This document shows positions 7,183-9,117 of a DNA stretch of 9,117 nucleotides, piece by piece. The notes beneath the pieces were generated by a model. It was given only the letters and a program-made list of their open reading frames with translations, had not been told where the DNA came from and made no database searches. Source of the DNA: an uncultured Collinsella sp. (GTDB lineage Bacteria; Actinomycetota; Coriobacteriia; Coriobacteriales; Coriobacteriaceae); NCBI GenBank assembly GCA_959599615.1, contig CAUGKA010000066.1, forward strand, positions 1-9,117, in the 5' to 3' direction. The position numbers and the translations under genes are program-made. The first letter of the stretch is position 1. Each line of letters starts with the position of its first letter.

Positions 7183-8652
7183 ATGAATGAGGAGTGGTTG
7201 GCGCAGGTTATCCATCATCTGCGGGCAATAGGAAACGACACCCAGCAGTACGAAGTAAAAGAAGCCAAGGGCGCGCTCCCCAAAAGCATCGTCGAGACGC
7301 TTTCGGCATTTTCCAACGCGCAGGGCGGCTTTATCATCCTCGGCATTTCCGAAAAGAACGGGTTTGTGCCCGTCGAGGGTTTTGATGCCCGCAAGATGCA
7401 AGACGCCCTCTCTTCCGCATGTGAAAAGCTGACACCCGTTGTGAGGCCGGATATCCAAGTGCTTCCCTTCGAGGATAAGCTGGTGCTTTGCGCGCGCATC
7501 AAAGAAATGCATCCACGCGATAAGCCCTGCTACATTGCGGCGCGCGGAATGTACGATTCGTCCTTTATCCGTACGGGCGACGGCGACCGGCGCATGACTC
7601 CCTACGAAATCGATCGCTTTATGGAGGAGCATGTTCAGCCTACATACGACGACGAGCCGGTCGAAGATGCCACGCTCGATGACCTTGACGCCGATCTTTT
7701 GCAAGGGTTTATAAAACGCCAGCGCGAGCTGCACCCCAGGCTTTTGGGCACCAGAAGCGAAGATGAGATTCTCCTTGACCTGCATGTGACCAAAAGGGTG
7801 GACGACGCAATCGTGCCGACGCTTGCCGCAATTGTCGCGATGGGACGGTTTCCGCAAAAGTTCTTCCCACGTCTCAATGTGACCTTTACGGCGTACCCCG
7901 GGACTACAAAAACGCAGCGAGTAAGCGATAACAAGCGTTTTGTGGATTCTCAGACCATTTTGGGTCCAATCCCTTTCATGATTGAGGACGTGCTTGCCGC
8001 CGTTGCGAGAAACACCCGAAACGCCGCGGTTATCGAGGGCGCGTTCCGGAAAGATGTGCCCGATTATCCGCCCGTGGCGCTGCGCGAGGCGGTGGCGAAC
8101 GCGCTCATGCACCGCGACTACTCTTCCGCCGCGCGCGGCTCACAAGTGCAGGTCAACTTGTATATCGACCGCGTCGAGATTCTCAATCCCGGCGGGCTGT
8201 ACGGCGACGTAACGATCGATTCGCTGGGAGTTTCTGGGGTTTCGTCATCCAGAAACCAGTTCCTTTCAAATATCCTCGAGACCACGCCGTACCCAGACGG
8301 TGGCTACGTGGTCGAAAATCGCGGCACTGGTTATCAGGAGATAGGTGAGCAGCTCGAGCGGGCAAACATGTTGCCGCCCGAACCAAAGAACTCGACAGTT
8401 TCTTTTTCGTTGACGTTCGATAAGCGAAAGATAATGCGGGCGGAACAGGTGACGTCTGTGGGGCATGTGGACGAGGCAATCTTGGATTACCTGGCAACAC
8501 ATTCTTCGGCCTCGACCAAGGAGCTCACCGACGCTTCGGGTTTGAGCAGGAGCGCCGTTTCCAACCACATAAAAGGCTTGATTGGTGCGGGCAAGATTGA
8601 GGCGATGGAGCCTCCGCGCAGCCCGCGACAACGGTATCGACTCGCGAAGTAG
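7183..8652 (+). CDS. AlbA_2 (Schlafen-like) plus HATPase_c_4 plus winged-helix putative transcriptional regulator
   Basis: The gene is complete, 489 codons, with ATG at 7183 preceded by GGGAGG. Residues about 20-150 form the AlbA_2/Schlafen-type domain: YEVKEAKGALP, then LSAFSNAQGGFIILGISE at 40-57, and FIRTGDGDRRMTPYEIDRFM at 128-147. Residues about 290-400 are the GHKL-like HATPase_c_4 part: PVALREAVANALMHRDY (297-313, with the Asn and HRD typical of this family), VEILNPGGL at 331-339, SRNQFLSNIL at 356-365, and the glycine motif ENRGTGYQEIGEQL at 378-391. Residues about 427-489 are a winged helix-turn-helix (ELTDASGLSRSAVSNHIKGL at 447-466). This is the COG2865 architecture, annotated as predicted transcriptional regulator or ATP-binding protein; biochemical function of the family is poorly defined. 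It is probably a cytoplasmic nucleic-acid-binding ATPase. It is monocistronic and flanked on both sides by the same repeat array, which suggests self-regulation or cassette mobility. I see no truncation or missing key motif. Confidence 0.9.
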   Translation: MNEEWLAQVIHHLRAIGNDTQQYEVKEAKGALPKSIVETLSAFSNAQGGFIILGISEKNGFVPVEGFDARKMQDALSSACEKLTPVVRPDIQVLPFEDKLVLCARIKEMHPRDKPCYIAARGMYDSSFIRTGDGDRRMTPYEIDRFMEEHVQPTYDDEPVEDATLDDLDADLLQGFIKRQRELHPRLLGTRSEDEILLDLHVTKRVDDAIVPTLAAIVAMGRFPQKFFPRLNVTFTAYPGTTKTQRVSDNKRFVDSQTILGPIPFMIEDVLAAVARNTRNAAVIEGAFRKDVPDYPPVALREAVANALMHRDYSSAARGSQVQVNLYIDRVEILNPGGLYGDVTIDSLGVSGVSSSRNQFLSNILETTPYPDGGYVVENRGTGYQEIGEQLERANMLPPEPKNSTVSFSLTFDKRKIMRAEQVTSVGHVDEAILDYLATHSSASTKELTDASGLSRSAVSNHIKGLIGAGKIEAMEPPRSPRQRYRLAK

Positions 8653-8681
8653 GGCTGTCCGTCGCCCATGCTTCGGTCTCC

Positions 8682-8779
8682 CAACTTCTTTCCAGCTTTC
8701 CACTTAACTTACCACTTAAGGTGGAAAGCTGGAAAGTTAAGTGGAAAGTTGGGAAGCAAGTGGAAAGCTGACATGTTAG
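8682..8779 (+). repeat. Downstream 20-bp repeat array, inverted around CTTAAG
   Basis: It starts 30 bases after the AlbA_2 stop. Right of CTTAAG (8715-8720) lie units at 8721-8740, 8741-8759 (one base short) and 8760-8779, the last more diverged. The left side holds the inverted copy. As RNA, 8688-8710 pairs with 8734-8756 in an uninterrupted 23-bp stem including two G-U pairs, with a 23-base loop containing CCACTTAAGGTGG. The 8688-8732 stretch matches 7068-7112 at 42 of 45 positions. There is no U-tract, so it is not a classical terminator, though the hairpin may still protect or end the transcript. Confidence 0.8.
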
Positions 8780-8835
8780 GTGCGGACTGACGAGGGGTTA
8801 ATAATTGCACAAACCATACCAGCCAAACAAAAAGA

Positions 8836-8852
8836 TACCAATCTGGTTGGTA
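8836..8852. promoter_or_regulatory. Small perfect dyad TACCAA-N5-TTGGTA
   Basis: TACCAA (8836-8841) and TTGGTA (8847-8852) are perfect inverted 6-mers around a 5-base centre, in an AT-rich intergenic setting. The size fits a dimeric regulator site or a small hairpin. No target gene is clear: the next start codon is almost 200 bases away. Confidence 0.3.
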
Positions 8853-8961
8853 AAACACCGTCAATGAGCCGCGAGCCAACTAGCTGCGTAAATAAAACCT
8901 AAAGAACTGTTGCAAATGAATGGCAAATACCCAGATGCCGCCGTTGCGATTTTCAATTAAC

Positions 8962-8991
8962 TGTTACGCGGGAACAGCAAAATGCTACTAT
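8962..8991 (+). promoter_or_regulatory. Candidate extended -10 promoter for the transposase-like gene
   Basis: TGCTACTAT (8983-8991) reads as an extended -10 (TGN followed by TACTAT). A weak -35 candidate TGTTAC (8962-8967) lies 18 bases upstream. The implied start near 8998 would leave a leader of about 38 bases before the GTG at 9036. Confidence 0.4.
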
Positions 8992-9035
8992 CTAACAAGC
9001 ACGTAAGAAAGCAGATTAACGGTTGAGGCTAAGAA

Positions 9036-9117
9036 GTGGCAGGTATGTCGGAAGCAACTAGGACCCGCACGCATGCGCCCGAGGTTAGGCAGCGCGCCGT
9101 CGAGATCCTCCAAGAGG
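9036..9117 (+). CDS. N-terminus of a probable transposase OrfA-like helix-turn-helix protein, cut by window end
   Basis: From GTG 9036 the frame reads MAGMSEATRTRTHAPEVRQR followed by AVEILQE and is open to the last base. The pattern basic-x-PEVRQRAVEIL is like the start of the HTH_Tnp_1 / IS3-type OrfA family, in which the first helix precedes a DNA-binding helix-turn-helix for transposon-end recognition. GAGG at 9025-9028 lies seven bases before the GTG and favours it over the in-frame ATG at 9045; a TAA at 9030-9032 closes the frame upstream. Only 27 codons are visible, so an intact gene, a fragment, or a different helix-turn-helix protein are all possible. No terminal inverted repeat could be assigned. 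Confidence 0.6.
   Translation, partial: MAGMSEATRTRTHAPEVRQRAVEILQE

Larger units (their letters stand above)
8780..9035. other. AT-richer intergenic stretch between repeat array and transposase-like gene
   Basis: No gene is evident on either strand. It is visibly more AT-rich than the flanking genes. Apart from the dyad at 8836-8852 and the candidate promoter at 8962-8991, I recognise nothing. If the next gene belongs to an insertion sequence, the left end of that element should lie in this stretch, but I cannot place it without the right end. Confidence 0.5.

Noticed and set aside
7129..8112. Minus-strand open frame of 327 codons across the AlbA_2 gene
   Set aside because: The plus-strand frame has a ribosome site, conserved AlbA_2 and ATPase motifs and a winged helix; the minus-strand translation resembles nothing and has no ribosome-binding site in context.
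7058..8779. CRISPR array
   Set aside because: The 20-bp units are tandem without spacers of regular unique sequence, occur in inverted pairs, and no cas-like gene is present.
8682..8779. Classical intrinsic terminator for the AlbA_2 gene
   Set aside because: The stem is long but AT-rich and not followed by a T-run, and the same structure occurs upstream of the gene, so a dedicated terminator role is not supported.
8780..9035. tRNA or other structured RNA gene in the last intergenic stretch
   Set aside because: No cloverleaf, T-loop motif or extended stem could be assembled; only a 6-bp dyad and scattered short complementarities were found.

Overview
The window looks like accessory chromosome from a moderately GC-rich Gram-positive gut actinobacterium. 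My best guess is Collinsella or a close relative (Coriobacteriia). The reasons are a giant secreted-type protein with GLUG-like beta-helix repeats, an AlbA_2/Schlafen-type ATPase gene, and a GGAAAGTTGG-type intergenic repeat that I associate from memory with Collinsella. This assignment is inference; no search was run.

Region 1 (2-6727) is the 3' end of one very large gene. It is open from the first base of the window, so its true start and any signal peptide lie upstream. The visible 2241 residues form glycine/serine/threonine/asparagine-rich beta-helix modules with GLUG-like motifs, then beta-sandwich-type C-terminal domains. The protein ends without a sortase motif, membrane anchor or SLH-like tail. 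Two hairpins follow the stop codon, the second a strong terminator-like stem.

Region 2 (6728-7182) has no credible gene. It holds the terminator and a 207-bp segment with perfect 26-bp terminal inverted repeats (6816-7022), which looks like a small non-autonomous mobile element or a structured intergenic repeat. After that comes an array of 20-bp repeats leading into the Shine-Dalgarno sequence of the next gene.

Region 3 (7183-8652) is a complete 489-codon gene for an AlbA_2 plus HATPase_c_4 plus C-terminal winged-helix protein (the COG2865 type of predicted transcriptional regulator). It is bracketed by two arrays of the same 20-bp repeat. Each array is arranged as an inverted repeat around a CTTAAG centre, and their 45-bp cores are 42/45 identical in direct orientation. 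The upstream array can fold so that the ribosome-binding site is sequestered. The gene with its two arrays is the most interesting unit here: an autoregulated gene, a mobile cassette, or both.

Region 4 (8653-9117) is intergenic DNA with the downstream array, a short dyad and a candidate extended -10 promoter. It runs into the first codons of a probable transposase OrfA-like helix-turn-helix protein, cut by the window end. A transposase-like gene, a MITE-like element and a repeat-flanked cassette within 2.3 kb suggest an insertion-prone region.
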